From Breoghania corrubedonensis (lineage in GTDB: Bacteria > Pseudomonadota > Alphaproteobacteria > Rhizobiales > Stappiaceae), in assembly GCF_003053845.1 (NCBI RefSeq), contig NZ_QAYG01000001.1:502078-566077 (forward strand): DNA of 64,000 nucleotides, given 5' to 3'. Each line of letters starts with the position of its first letter. Positions within the stretch are counted from its first letter, which is position 1. Under the pieces are notes generated by a model. The model saw only the letters and a list, made by a program, of their open reading frames with translations, did not search any database and was not told the DNA's origin. Made by a program: the position numbers and the translations under genes. This document shows, one piece after another, positions 25,633 through 34,098 of the stretch.

Positions 25633-26934
25633 ATGGACACGATATTGCTGGTTGAAGATTCCAGTTTTTTCGCAAAAGCTGTCACACGCAGTTTTCGCCG
25701 CGCAGACGGGTTCGACATTGTCGTGGCGACGACATGCGCGGAGGCGACGGCGATCCTCCAGGAAGACGCGGCCCGGTTTTCGGTCGCTCTCGTCGATCTC
25801 TCCCTGCCCGACACCACGGATGTGGAGACAGTGGATCTGACGACGTCCTTCGACGTACCGACCATCGTCTTTTCCAGCCGTTTCGACCCCGCGCTTCAGT
25901 CCCGACTCTATTCCAAGGGCATCGTCGACTATGTCCTAAAGGACAGCCCGGCAAGCCTCTCCTACCTGCGCGAACTGGTGCTGCGGCTGCGGGCCAACCG
26001 GGGGATCGGCGCGCTGCTTCTGGAATGTGAAAGGGCACCATTGCGCGATGCGGCGGAACAGTTGCGCCGACTGCAACTGTCGGTGACCCGCGTACACACC
26101 CCCAAGGACGCGCTGCACCACCTGAACGAACAAGACCATATCCGCTTGCTGGTGCTCGATCAGGATCTGCCGGAGGTGGATGCGATCGACCTGATCAAGC
26201 AGGTACGGCTGCGACGCGGGCCGGAAAAGGTCGCGGTCGTGTCGCTGACGGAAGGCTGCGACCAGACCGACATGGTGCGGCTGTTGAAGAGCGGCGCCAA
26301 CGAGGCGCTCGCCAAGACCTGTCCGCCGGAGGAATTCCTGCTGCGCGTTGGCCAGAACCTCGACACGATCGACCGTATCCTGAAACTGACGGACGCGGCC
26401 AACCACGACGCCATGACCGGCCTGCACAACCGTCGCTTCCTGTTCGACGCAGGTACACGGCTTTACGTGGAGTGTCGGCGCAACGAACAGCCGGTGCCGG
26501 TGGCGCTGATCGATGTCGACCGCTTCAAGCAGGTCAACGACCGCTATGGCCACGAGGCGGGCGATCTGGTGATCAAGAACCTTGCCGACGACCTCGTTTC
26601 GGCCTGCGGCGCCAGCATCCTGACCGTGCGGCTGGGCGGTGACGAGTTCTGCATGCTGATGCCCGGTTGCGAGATCGAGGAAGCGAAGAGCTGCTGCGCC
26701 GCCGTCTACAGTCGCTTTCGCGAACGCGCCCATGTGTTTGATGGCGAACGGGCGGAGGTGACGCTCTCCATTGGCCTGTCCTCTGGTTACGAGGACGATC
26801 TGGAAGAGGCGATCCGTGCGGCGGACGAACAGATGTACGCCGCCAAGAACCGGGGCCGCGACCGTATCATCGCCAAGAATGATGTGATTCCCCGGGTGGA
26901 AGAACGGCTGGAGCGGTTCCTGCTCGACGTGTGA
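25633..26934 (+). CDS. pleD: PleD-like response regulator: two receiver domains plus GGDEF
   Basis: A 433-residue cytoplasmic protein. Receiver 1 (about 1-120) has the acidic ED pair (8-9), phospho-acceptor D55 in VALVDLSLPD and a KD motif. Receiver 2 (about 135-255) has LLVLDQDLPEVD but a less complete lysine/threonine set. The GGDEF domain (about 265-420) has an intact RLGGDEF. This is the PleD layout, where phosphorylation drives dimerisation and c-di-GMP synthesis. Start ATG 25633; ATG 25615 would add six residues. No histidine kinase gene adjoins, so the phosphodonor is unknown. Function as an active cyclase is likely but inferred. Confidence 0.85.
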   Translation: MDTILLVEDSSFFAKAVTRSFRRADGFDIVVATTCAEATAILQEDAARFSVALVDLSLPDTTDVETVDLTTSFDVPTIVFSSRFDPALQSRLYSKGIVDYVLKDSPASLSYLRELVLRLRANRGIGALLLECERAPLRDAAEQLRRLQLSVTRVHTPKDALHHLNEQDHIRLLVLDQDLPEVDAIDLIKQVRLRRGPEKVAVVSLTEGCDQTDMVRLLKSGANEALAKTCPPEEFLLRVGQNLDTIDRILKLTDAANHDAMTGLHNRRFLFDAGTRLYVECRRNEQPVPVALIDVDRFKQVNDRYGHEAGDLVIKNLADDLVSACGASILTVRLGGDEFCMLMPGCEIEEAKSCCAAVYSRFRERAHVFDGERAEVTLSIGLSSGYEDDLEEAIRAADEQMYAAKNRGRDRIIAKNDVIPRVEERLERFLLDV

Positions 26935-27180
26935 GCGGAAACGACAGGCTTGCACAAGCCGTTGCCCGGGATTGGGCCTGCGAAACGGGTGCGAGGCAAG
27001 GCTGTTCCGCGTGCCCTTCTTCAATTCCGGCCGGCCCCTTTCCCTTCTGCAACTCCCTTCCCGCCTGAAACCGGAAATCTTTTTCCTCTTTCGATTTGGG
27101 CTTGAAACCCCATGCCCGGCAATTCGCCGGCCCAGTGCCTACCCTTTGACGACACCAACGGATTATCCGCGGAGTGGCTC

Positions 27181-28644
27181 ATGGGCCGGCACAGCAACGA
27201 AATCGACCGCAAGACACGCCTCGACGTCTTCCCGACCTTTCACAAGGTGGCGGGACGGCGCGTGGTGGTCGTGGGCGGAGGCGACGAGGCGGCGGCGAAG
27301 GTCCGCCTCATCGGCGAGACCAATGCCGATATCGTCATCGTCGCGCACGACATGTCGCCGGCGCTCGCGCGTGCGGCGGAAAAGGCCGGCGCCCGGCATG
27401 TCGCCGAGGGCTTCACCCCCGCTCATCTGTACGGCGCCGCGCTGGCCTTTTCCGCGCGCGAGGACGAGGCGCTCGACCGCGAAGTCGTCGAGACGGCACG
27501 CGACATGGGCATTCCGGTCAACGCCGTTGATCGGCCGGAACTCTGCGATTTCTACACGGGCGCGCTGGTCAACCGCGCGCCCGTCGCCGTCGCCATCACC
27601 TCCACCGGGGTCGGCCCGGTGCTTGCCCGCCACATCCGCGCGCGCATCGAGGCGCTGCTGCCGCGCGAGACGGGGGCGCTGGCGCGGCTTGCCGAGAGTT
27701 TCCGCGAAACGGTTTCACACTTCGTGCCGTCGGCGGAAGGCAGGCGCCGGCTGTGGGCCGCGTTCTTCTCCGGTCCGGTGGCGCATGCGACCTATGCCGG
27801 GCGCACCGACGAGGCCCGTGCCGCAGCACAACGCCTCGTCAACGGGGCGGCCGACGAGGCCGGCTTCGTCTGGCTGATCGGTGCGGGGCCCGGCGCCGAG
27901 GACCTTCTGACATTGCGCGCCCAGCGCTTGTTGCAGGAAGCCGACGTCATCGTCCACGACCGGCTGGTGCCCGATGCCGTCGTCGCCATGGGAAGGCGCG
28001 ATGCGCAGCGCATTTCCGTGGGCAAGGCCAAGGGTGCGCATTCGGTCTCCCAGGCACGCATCAACGAGATCCTCGTTGAGGAAGCCGCGAAAGGCCACCG
28101 GGTGGTGCGGCTGAAATCCGGCGACCCGATGATCTTCGGCCGGGCGGGCGAGGAAATCGCGGCCCTTCGCAAGGCCGGCATGCCTTACGAGATCGTGCCG
28201 GGCGTGACCGCCGCGTTCGCCGCGGCCGCTTCCGCCGAGATCCCGCTGACGCTGCGCGGCGTCGCCTCCAGCCTCGTCTTCGCCACCGGCCACGACAAGG
28301 ACGGCGAGACCCTGCCCGAGTGGGCGGGCCTTGCGCTCCTTGGTGCCACCGTCGCCGTCTACATGGGCCGTACGGTCGCCGGACGGGTCGCAGCACAACT
28401 CCGCGCCGCCGGCCTCGATCCGGCAACCCCCGTCATGGCGATCGAGAACGCCGCGCGGCGCGAGGAACGCGCCTTTGCCGGCAGGCTTTGCGATCTCGAC
28501 GCCTTTTCCGAACGCGGCGACGTGAGCGGCCCGGTGCTCATCGTCATCGGCGAGGTCGTCGCCCACGCCGCGCTGGAACGCGCCGAGCCGCTGGCGCCGC
28601 AAGCTGGGTTCCCCCTCCCTGTTTCCCGTTTCGCAGCTGCCTGA
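27181..28644 (+). CDS. cysG: Siroheme synthase (uroporphyrinogen III methyltransferase / precorrin-2 dehydrogenase / ferrochelatase)
   Basis: A 487-residue trifunctional enzyme that supplies siroheme to sulfite reductase. The N-terminal precorrin-2 dehydrogenase/ferrochelatase part (about 1-215) has the NAD fold VVVVGGGDEAAAKVRLI. The C-terminal SAM-dependent uroporphyrinogen methyltransferase (about 225-475) has IGAGPGAEDLLTLRAQR, DRLV, RLKSGDPMIFGRAGEE and the VPGVTAA motif. ATG 27181 has GGAG 7 nt upstream; the earlier in-frame ATG at 27112 would add 23 unrelated residues. It opens the cysG-DUF2849-cysI-cysH-DUF934 group. Confidence 0.95.
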   Translation: MGRHSNEIDRKTRLDVFPTFHKVAGRRVVVVGGGDEAAAKVRLIGETNADIVIVAHDMSPALARAAEKAGARHVAEGFTPAHLYGAALAFSAREDEALDREVVETARDMGIPVNAVDRPELCDFYTGALVNRAPVAVAITSTGVGPVLARHIRARIEALLPRETGALARLAESFRETVSHFVPSAEGRRRLWAAFFSGPVAHATYAGRTDEARAAAQRLVNGAADEAGFVWLIGAGPGAEDLLTLRAQRLLQEADVIVHDRLVPDAVVAMGRRDAQRISVGKAKGAHSVSQARINEILVEEAAKGHRVVRLKSGDPMIFGRAGEEIAALRKAGMPYEIVPGVTAAFAAAASAEIPLTLRGVASSLVFATGHDKDGETLPEWAGLALLGATVAVYMGRTVAGRVAAQLRAAGLDPATPVMAIENAARREERAFAGRLCDLDAFSERGDVSGPVLIVIGEVVAHAALERAEPLAPQAGFPLPVSRFAAA

Positions 28645-28672
28645 AGGACCACATGACTCGGCAACGCAGATC

Positions 28673-28789
28673 CGATCTCTCTTCCGTCATCACCCGGCGC
28701 AGTCCGGGTGATCCATGGATGCTTCCCGCCATGTCGCGGCCCGCAATGGATTGCCCGGACTGCGCCGGGCAATGACGGAAGAAAGATCG
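28673..28789. repeat. Inverted repeat between cysG and the DUF2849 gene
   Basis: GATCTCTCTTCCGTCAT at the left pairs with ATGACGGAAGAAAGATC at the right. Each arm carries its own hairpin (CACCCGGCGCAGTCCGGGTG and GCCCGGACTGCGCCGGGC). It is a mosaic palindrome of a different family from the RIME-like copies. Confidence 0.7.
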
Positions 28790-28842
28790 AACCGGAAATC
28801 GCCGAACCCTGTCGGCGCAGCGCCGCTTGAGGAGTTTTTGTC

Positions 28843-29166
28843 ATGAAGACGATCTGCAAGCTCGTCACCGCCAACCGTCTCGCCGACGGCGAAGTCGTCT
28901 GGCTCGGCGCCCATGGCGCGTGGGTCGAGACAATCGACGGCGCCCTCGTTCTGGAGGATGCGGCTGCGGTGGAGGCGGCGGAAGCGGCTGCCGCGCGTGC
29001 CGTTGCCGCAAACGAGGTCGTCGATGTCGGCACGATCGACGTGACCCGTCAGGGCTCCGGCGTCGTGCCCGTGCGGCTGCGCGAACGCATCCGCGCCGCC
29101 GGCCCCACCTTCCGAACCGATCTCGGCAAGCAGGCGCAGGCCTCGCGCGCCTCCAACGCGGCCTGA
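28843..29166 (+). CDS. DUF2849 domain protein of the sulfite reductase operon
   Basis: A small soluble protein of 107 residues with an alanine-rich helix in the middle (about 38-56). It matches the DUF2849 family, which is known almost entirely from this position next to siroheme-dependent sulfite reductase in alphaproteobacteria. No catalytic motif or cysteine cluster is visible; only one cysteine is present (C5). A role in reductase assembly or electron delivery is possible from context alone. It lies 28 bp upstream of cysI and has GAGGAG before its ATG. Confidence 0.85.
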   Translation: MKTICKLVTANRLADGEVVWLGAHGAWVETIDGALVLEDAAAVEAAEAAAARAVAANEVVDVGTIDVTRQGSGVVPVRLRERIRAAGPTFRTDLGKQAQASRASNAA

Positions 29167-29194
29167 CCAAGCTTGAACGCCAGGAGTACGCTTC

Positions 29195-30850
29195 GTGTAC
29201 CGTTACGATGAATTCGACCAGGAATTCGTGGACCAGCGCATCGCGCAGTTCTCCGATCAGGTCCGCCGCCGGCTGAAAGGCGAGCTGAACGAGGACCAGT
29301 TCAAGCCGCTCAGGCTGATGAACGGCGTCTATCTTCAGCTTCACGCCTACATGCTGCGTGTGTGCGTGCCCTACGGCACGCTGAACAGCCGGCAGATGCG
29401 CAAGCTCGCCCACATCGCGCGCACCTATGATCGCGGCTACGGCCACTTCACCACGCGCCAGAACATCCAGTTCAACTGGCCGAAGCTCTCCGACGTGCCG
29501 GCCATTCTGAAGGAGCTGGCGGAGGTGGAGATGCACGCGATCCAGACCTCGGGCAACTGCATCCGCAACACCACCGCCGATCATCTGGCAGGCGCCGCCG
29601 ACGACGAGATCGCCGATCCGCGTCCCTATGCCGAGATCATCCGGCAATGGTCGTCGCTGCACCCGGAATTCACATTCCTGCCGCGCAAGTTCAAGTTCGC
29701 GATCACCGGAGCGCCGCACGACCGCGCCGCCATCCAGGTGCACGACATCGGCATGCAGATCGTCAGGAGCGAGGCGGGCGATCTCGGCTTCAAGGTCTAT
29801 GTCGGCGGCGGCCAGGGACGCACACCGCTGGTCGCCAAGCTCGTTCGCGATTTCCTGCCCGAAGAGGATCTCATCGCCTATTCGGAGGCGATCCTGCGCG
29901 TCTACAACCGCTACGGGCGGCGCGACAACAAGTACAAGGCCCGCATCAAGATCCTCGTCCACGAGACGGGCATCGACGAGTTGCGCGGCGATATCGAGGC
30001 GGAATTCGAGAAGATCCGCCACGGGGTGCTGCAGCTTCCCGCCGACGAGGTGCGCCGCATCGAGACCTATTTCGCGCTGCCCCCGCTCGACCCCGCGGCA
30101 ACGAGCGCACGGTTCGACGCAAAGAGCGCCGGCAACCCGGCGTTTGCCGCCTGGGCAGAGCGCAACGTGCATCCGCACAAGGTGACGGGCCATGCCTCGG
30201 TGACGATCTCGCTGAAGCCCATAGGCGGCGTGCCGGGCGATGCCTCTGCCGAACAGATGGAGGCGGTCGCCGACATCGCGGAAACCTTCAGCTTCGACGA
30301 GTTGCGCGTCTCCCACGAGCAGAACCTGATCCTGCCGCATGTGCGGCTCGACGATCTCGACAAGGTCCATGACGCGCTCGTCGCCGCCGATCTGGCGGAG
30401 GGCAATGCCGGGCTCATCACCGACATCATCGCCTGCCCCGGGCTCGACTACTGCGCGCTCGCCAATGCGCGTTCCATCCCGATCGCGCAGGAGATTTCCG
30501 AGCGTTTCGGCAATGCCGAACGCCAGCGCGCGATCGGCGATCTGAAGATCAAGATCTCCGGCTGCATCAACGCCTGCGGCCATCACCATGTCGGCCATAT
30601 CGGCATTCTCGGCGTGGAGAAGAAGGGCGAGGAACTCTACCAGCTGACCCTTGGTGGCTCGGCCGACGAGACCACCTCCATCGGCGCCATCATCGGGCGC
30701 GGCTTTGCCGGGGACAGGATCGTCGATGCGGTGGAAACCGTGGTGGAGACCTACCTGAAGCTCCGCGCCAACGACAACGAAACCTTCCTTGCCGCCTATC
30801 GCAGGGTCGGGGACGCACCTTTCAAGGAGGCGCTCTATGGCACCGCTTGA
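29195..30850 (+). CDS. cysI: Siroheme-dependent sulfite (nitrite/sulfite) reductase
   Basis: A 551-residue hemoprotein that reduces sulfite to sulfide. It has two ferredoxin-like halves and two siroheme-binding domains. The cluster cysteines lie in CPGLDYC and the later GCINACG (siroheme/4Fe-4S pattern C-x5-C ... C-x3-C). Arg and Lys residues for substrate contact occur in YGHFTTRQNIQ. Start GTG 29195 with CAGGAG upstream. It overlaps cysH by 14 bp, so translation is coupled. The partner electron donor is not obvious in the window; the form is the ferredoxin-type family. Confidence 0.94.
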   Translation: MYRYDEFDQEFVDQRIAQFSDQVRRRLKGELNEDQFKPLRLMNGVYLQLHAYMLRVCVPYGTLNSRQMRKLAHIARTYDRGYGHFTTRQNIQFNWPKLSDVPAILKELAEVEMHAIQTSGNCIRNTTADHLAGAADDEIADPRPYAEIIRQWSSLHPEFTFLPRKFKFAITGAPHDRAAIQVHDIGMQIVRSEAGDLGFKVYVGGGQGRTPLVAKLVRDFLPEEDLIAYSEAILRVYNRYGRRDNKYKARIKILVHETGIDELRGDIEAEFEKIRHGVLQLPADEVRRIETYFALPPLDPAATSARFDAKSAGNPAFAAWAERNVHPHKVTGHASVTISLKPIGGVPGDASAEQMEAVADIAETFSFDELRVSHEQNLILPHVRLDDLDKVHDALVAADLAEGNAGLITDIIACPGLDYCALANARSIPIAQEISERFGNAERQRAIGDLKIKISGCINACGHHHVGHIGILGVEKKGEELYQLTLGGSADETTSIGAIIGRGFAGDRIVDAVETVVETYLKLRANDNETFLAAYRRVGDAPFKEALYGTA

Positions 30851-31598
30851 CGCGACCGCCCTCGCGCTTGATCCCGAAAACGCGCTCAGGGCCGAGGCCC
30901 AGGCGCTCAACGCGCAATATGGCAGCCTGCCGACGCCTGACCTGCTGGACCATGTCCTTCACCGGCTCTATCCCGGCAGGGTGGCGCTCGTCTCATCGTT
31001 CGGGGCGGAATCCTCGGTGCTTCTGCATCTTCTGTCGCAAGTCGACCGGCATGCGCCGGTGCTGTTCGTCGATACGCAGAAGCTCTTCGGCGAGACGCTG
31101 CGCTATCGCGAGACGCTGATTGCGCGCTTCGGGCTGACCGGCGTGCGCACCATCCTGCCCGATCCGGACGATCTGGCGACCGCCGATCCGCAAGGCTCGC
31201 TGTGGCTGCGCGATACCGATACGTGCTGCCATATCCGCAAGGTGCTGCCGCTGGAGCGCGCGCTTCATGGCTTCGACGCGTGGATCACGGGGCGCAAGCG
31301 CTTCCAGAGTTCGACGCGCGCCGCACTTTCGGTGTTCGAGGTCGCCAACGACCGCATCAAGGTCAACCCGCTCGCCAACTGGTCGGTGGAGACGCTGAAG
31401 GCCTATGCGGAGACGCACGACCTGCCGCCGCACCCGCTGGTCGCGCAAGGGTTTCCCTCCATCGGCTGCATGCCCTGCACCGACCGCGTGGCGCCGGGCG
31501 AGGACCCGCGCGCCGGGCGCTGGCGGGGTGCTGAAAAGACCGAATGCGGCATCCATCTGCCCACGCACGGGCGCGAAATCGACGGCAGCGGGATCTGA
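30837..31598 (+). CDS. cysH: Phosphoadenylyl/adenylyl-sulfate reductase
   Basis: A 253-residue reductase that releases sulfite from APS or PAPS. The N-terminal PP-loop type nucleotide site is LVSSFGAESSVLLHLL. It has the paired cysteines in DTCCHIRK and a second pair in IGCMPCTDR. These four cysteines bind a 4Fe-4S cluster and mark the APS-using bacterial form. The C-terminal ECGIH carries the catalytic cysteine. ATG 30837 lies in the end of cysI with AAGGAGG upstream; the longer open frame is rejected. It sits 2 bp from the DUF934 gene. Confidence 0.94.
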   Translation: MAPLDATALALDPENALRAEAQALNAQYGSLPTPDLLDHVLHRLYPGRVALVSSFGAESSVLLHLLSQVDRHAPVLFVDTQKLFGETLRYRETLIARFGLTGVRTILPDPDDLATADPQGSLWLRDTDTCCHIRKVLPLERALHGFDAWITGRKRFQSSTRAALSVFEVANDRIKVNPLANWSVETLKAYAETHDLPPHPLVAQGFPSIGCMPCTDRVAPGEDPRAGRWRGAEKTECGIHLPTHGREIDGSGI

Positions 31599-31600
31599 CC

Positions 31601-32125
31601 ATGACGGACACGCAGGCAAACGACATCTACCGGGACGGCCGGTTCCTCGCCGACGGCTGGACGTATCTCGCCGACGACGATCCGGTTCCGGCCGATGGCG
31701 CGGTGTTCCTGTCGCTATCGCGATTTCTCGCCGACCTCGCGGTGCTGCGCGGGCGCAACGCTCCGACGGGCGTCGTCGTGGAGGCCGGCGAGGACGTGCG
31801 ATCGATCGCCGACGAGTTCGCGCATGTGGCGGCGGTGGCGGTCGCCTTTCCGAAGTTCACCGACGGGCGCGGTTATTCCACCGCGCGCATCCTGCGCGAG
31901 GATCTGGGCTTTGACGGCGAAATCCGGGCCGTCGGCGACGTGCTGATCGACCAGATCGCCCTGATGCGACGCTGCGGGATCGACGCCTTCGCGGTGAGCC
32001 ATGCCCCCACGCGCGCGGCGCTTGAGGCCGGGCACGTGCCGCGGGTGGATCACTATTACCAGCCGGCGGGCCGGGCAGACGAGGTGCCCACGGGGACGCG
32101 TCCGTGGCTGCGCCGGCCAGCGTGA
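31601..32125 (+). CDS. DUF934 domain protein of the sulfate assimilation operon
   Basis: A 174-residue soluble protein of the DUF934 family, found downstream of cysI/cysH in many proteobacteria. Recognisable patches are FPKFTDGRGYSTARILRE and IRAVGDVLIDQI. The biochemical function has not been settled; a role in sulfite reduction is assumed from conserved gene order. It starts 2 bp after cysH and is the last gene of the operon; a large inverted repeat follows. Confidence 0.88.
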   Translation: MTDTQANDIYRDGRFLADGWTYLADDDPVPADGAVFLSLSRFLADLAVLRGRNAPTGVVVEAGEDVRSIADEFAHVAAVAVAFPKFTDGRGYSTARILREDLGFDGEIRAVGDVLIDQIALMRRCGIDAFAVSHAPTRAALEAGHVPRVDHYYQPAGRADEVPTGTRPWLRRPA

Positions 32126-32169
32126 GAGGGGCCGTACAGGTTTGAGCGGGCGGGATTATTCCACCCGGG

Positions 32170-32300
32170 GCCCATCCTTCGAGACGCCCGCCAAGGCGGG
32201 CTCCTCAGGATGACGTCGAGTGTGTTGTTATTTCAGCGAAGCCATCAACAAACGCAACGTCATCCTGAGGAGGCGCGCAGCGCCGTCGCGAAGGATGGGC
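32170..32300. repeat. Large inverted repeat after the sulfur operon
   Basis: The left arm begins GCCCATCCTTCGAGACGC and runs to CTCAGGATGACGT; the right arm begins ACGTCATCCTGAGGAG and ends GAAGGATGGGC. A related fragment occurs at 6266-6310. A dispersed palindromic element, possibly acting as a terminator of the cys operon. Confidence 0.7.
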
Positions 32301-32450
32301 CACTTGCGTCAGGATGCGCCACACCAAGCCGCATTGTCTCTGTCCCGCCCCGCATTCGGAGGCGCCCGGCTTCCTCCGCGCCGCTTCCCCATGTCGCTTG
32401 ACCGGCTCCCCCGATCCGCCTCCAATGCGGCGAAACATGAGGAGCCTTCA

Positions 32451-33035
32451 ATGTCCGATATCCGCATCGAGGAACGCGAAACGCTGATCGACAGGCCGCG
32501 TGTGAAAACCGAGCGGCTGGTGCTTTCGCGGCCCGATGGAGAAACGCGCGAGCAGGTGGAACGGATCGTCCACGATCACGGATCGGCCGCAGCCGTCCTG
32601 CCGTACGATCCGGTGCGCAAGACCGTGCTGCTGACGCGCCAGCTCCGTTTCCCGGTCTATGTCAGGGGCGACGAGGCGCTGCTGGTGGAGCCCTGCGCGG
32701 GGCTGATTGATCCGGGGGAAACCGCCGAGGAAGCCATACGCCGCGAGGCGATGGAGGAGATCGGCACGCGGCTCGACACGCTGGAAAAGATAGCCGAGGT
32801 CTATACCTCGCCCGGCTTCATGACCGAGAAGATCGCGCTCTATCTTGCCGTCTACGGACCGCAGGACCGGGTCGCCGACGGCGGCGGACTCGAAGAGGAG
32901 CACGAGCACATCGAAGTGCTGGAATGGCCGGCCACCCGCCTCAGGACGATGCTGGACGTCGGAGAGATCAACGACGCCAAGCTGCTGATGCTGACGCAGG
33001 CGCTGCTGGCGCGGCGGCCGGAGCTGTTCGATTAA
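32451..33035 (+). CDS. Nudix hydrolase, ADP-sugar or GDP-mannose pyrophosphatase type
   Basis: A 194-residue enzyme with a perfect Nudix box, G-x5-E-x7-REAMEEIG, at about 86-107 (GLIDPGETAEEAIR followed by REAMEEIGT). Just after it comes the proline-containing segment YTSPGFMTEK, typical of the ADP-ribose/GDP-mannose pyrophosphatase branch (NudF/NudK). It cleaves a nucleoside diphosphate linked to another group; the substrate cannot be settled. ATG 32451 has GAGGAG upstream. Monocistronic as far as can be seen. Confidence 0.9.
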   Translation: MSDIRIEERETLIDRPRVKTERLVLSRPDGETREQVERIVHDHGSAAAVLPYDPVRKTVLLTRQLRFPVYVRGDEALLVEPCAGLIDPGETAEEAIRREAMEEIGTRLDTLEKIAEVYTSPGFMTEKIALYLAVYGPQDRVADGGGLEEEHEHIEVLEWPATRLRTMLDVGEINDAKLLMLTQALLARRPELFD

Positions 33036-33100
33036 CCGGAGCTTGCGGACCATCCCGCCGTCCGGGGCTTCGCGAGCCAGGGCTTCACGAGCTTGAGCTA

Positions 33101-33131
33101 ATTCCTATCGAGACGATCGGAATATGTTCTG
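33101..33131. repeat. Small hairpin repeat, GATCGGAA family
   Basis: ATTCCTATCG-AGA-CGATCGGAAT (one mismatch) followed by ATGTTCTGA. Similar in form to the element at 60-97. Confidence 0.35.
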
Positions 33132-33219
33132 ACGGCCCCCCGTCCCCGTGCGGCGGCTTGCCGCGGCGTTTCGCGTGCGGCTACCCTTCGCGCAACAATA
33201 ATCGTCGGGAGGAATGAAC

Positions 33220-33972
33220 ATGGGAAATCGTCTGGAGGGTAAAGTCGCCATCGTCACCGGCGCGGCATCAGGGTTCGGCGAGGGCATCGCGACGCGGTTC
33301 GTAGAGGAAGGGGCCAGGGTCGTCATCGCCGACATGAACGGCGAAGGGGCGGCGCGCGTGGCGCATCATATCGGCGCCAACGCGGTGGCGGTTACCGCCG
33401 ACGTGACCGACGTGGCTGATGTCGAGGCCATGGTGGCGGCGGCGCGCGGCAATTTCGGACGGCTCGACATTCTGGTCAACAATGCCGGCTACACTCACAA
33501 GAACGGCCCGATGCTGGATATCGACGAGGAGACCTTCGACCGGATCTTCGACGTCAACGCCAAGGCGATCTATCTGGCGACGCTGAAGGCGGTGCCGGTG
33601 ATGGAGGAGACCGGCGGCGGCGTCATCCTCAACACCGCATCGACGGCGGGCCTGAGGCCGCGGCCGGGGCTGACCTGGTACAATGCGTCGAAGGGCTGGG
33701 CGATCACGGCCTCGAAATCGATGGCGGTGGAGCTCGCGCCGAAGAAGATCCGCGTCAACGCGCTGTGCCCGGTCGCGGGAGAGACGGGCATGCTGCATCT
33801 CTTCCTGGGCGAGGACACGCCGGAGATGCGCGAGAAGTTCCGTGCGACCATTCCGCTCGGCCGGCTCTCGCGCCCCGAAGACATGGCCAACGCCGCCCTG
33901 TGGCTTGCTTCCGACGAGGCCGAGTTCATCACTGGCGTGGCGCTGGAGGTCGATGGCGGACGCTGCGTATGA
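33220..33972 (+). CDS. Short-chain dehydrogenase/reductase (SDR)
   Basis: A 250-residue classical SDR. The NAD(P) site is TGAASGFGEG (about 13-22), followed by NNAG, and the catalytic Tyr-Lys pair is in WYNASKGW, with the serine in NTASTAG. The aspartate after the second strand (ADMNG) suggests preference for NAD. Two starts are possible; ATG 33220 has GGGAGG at ideal spacing, ATG 33214 is too close. Substrate is unknown; FabG-like annotations would be over-specific because no fatty-acid genes adjoin. Confidence 0.88.
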   Translation: MGNRLEGKVAIVTGAASGFGEGIATRFVEEGARVVIADMNGEGAARVAHHIGANAVAVTADVTDVADVEAMVAAARGNFGRLDILVNNAGYTHKNGPMLDIDEETFDRIFDVNAKAIYLATLKAVPVMEETGGGVILNTASTAGLRPRPGLTWYNASKGWAITASKSMAVELAPKKIRVNALCPVAGETGMLHLFLGEDTPEMREKFRATIPLGRLSRPEDMANAALWLASDEAEFITGVALEVDGGRCV

Positions 33973-34029
33973 CGGGATGCTGTTGCGCCGCAGACGGCTG
34001 CGATAGAATAGCGCGCTGAAAAAGAGAAG

Positions 34030-34060
34030 TTGACACGTCGTTGCGGCAGCCAGCTAGCGT
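34030..34060 (+). promoter_or_regulatory. Possible promoter of the secreted hydrolase gene
   Basis: TTGACA (34030-34035) with TAGCGT 19 bp downstream or GCTAGC 17 bp downstream; about 40 bp upstream of the ATG at 34099. Confidence 0.35.
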
Positions 34061-34098
34061 GTGCGCGTTCTTATCTCACCGACACATTCGGAGAAAAG

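Noticed and set aside
28865-30910. A 681-codon open frame on the minus strand
   Set aside because: Antisense to cysI and the DUF2849 gene in GC-rich DNA; no recognisable protein.
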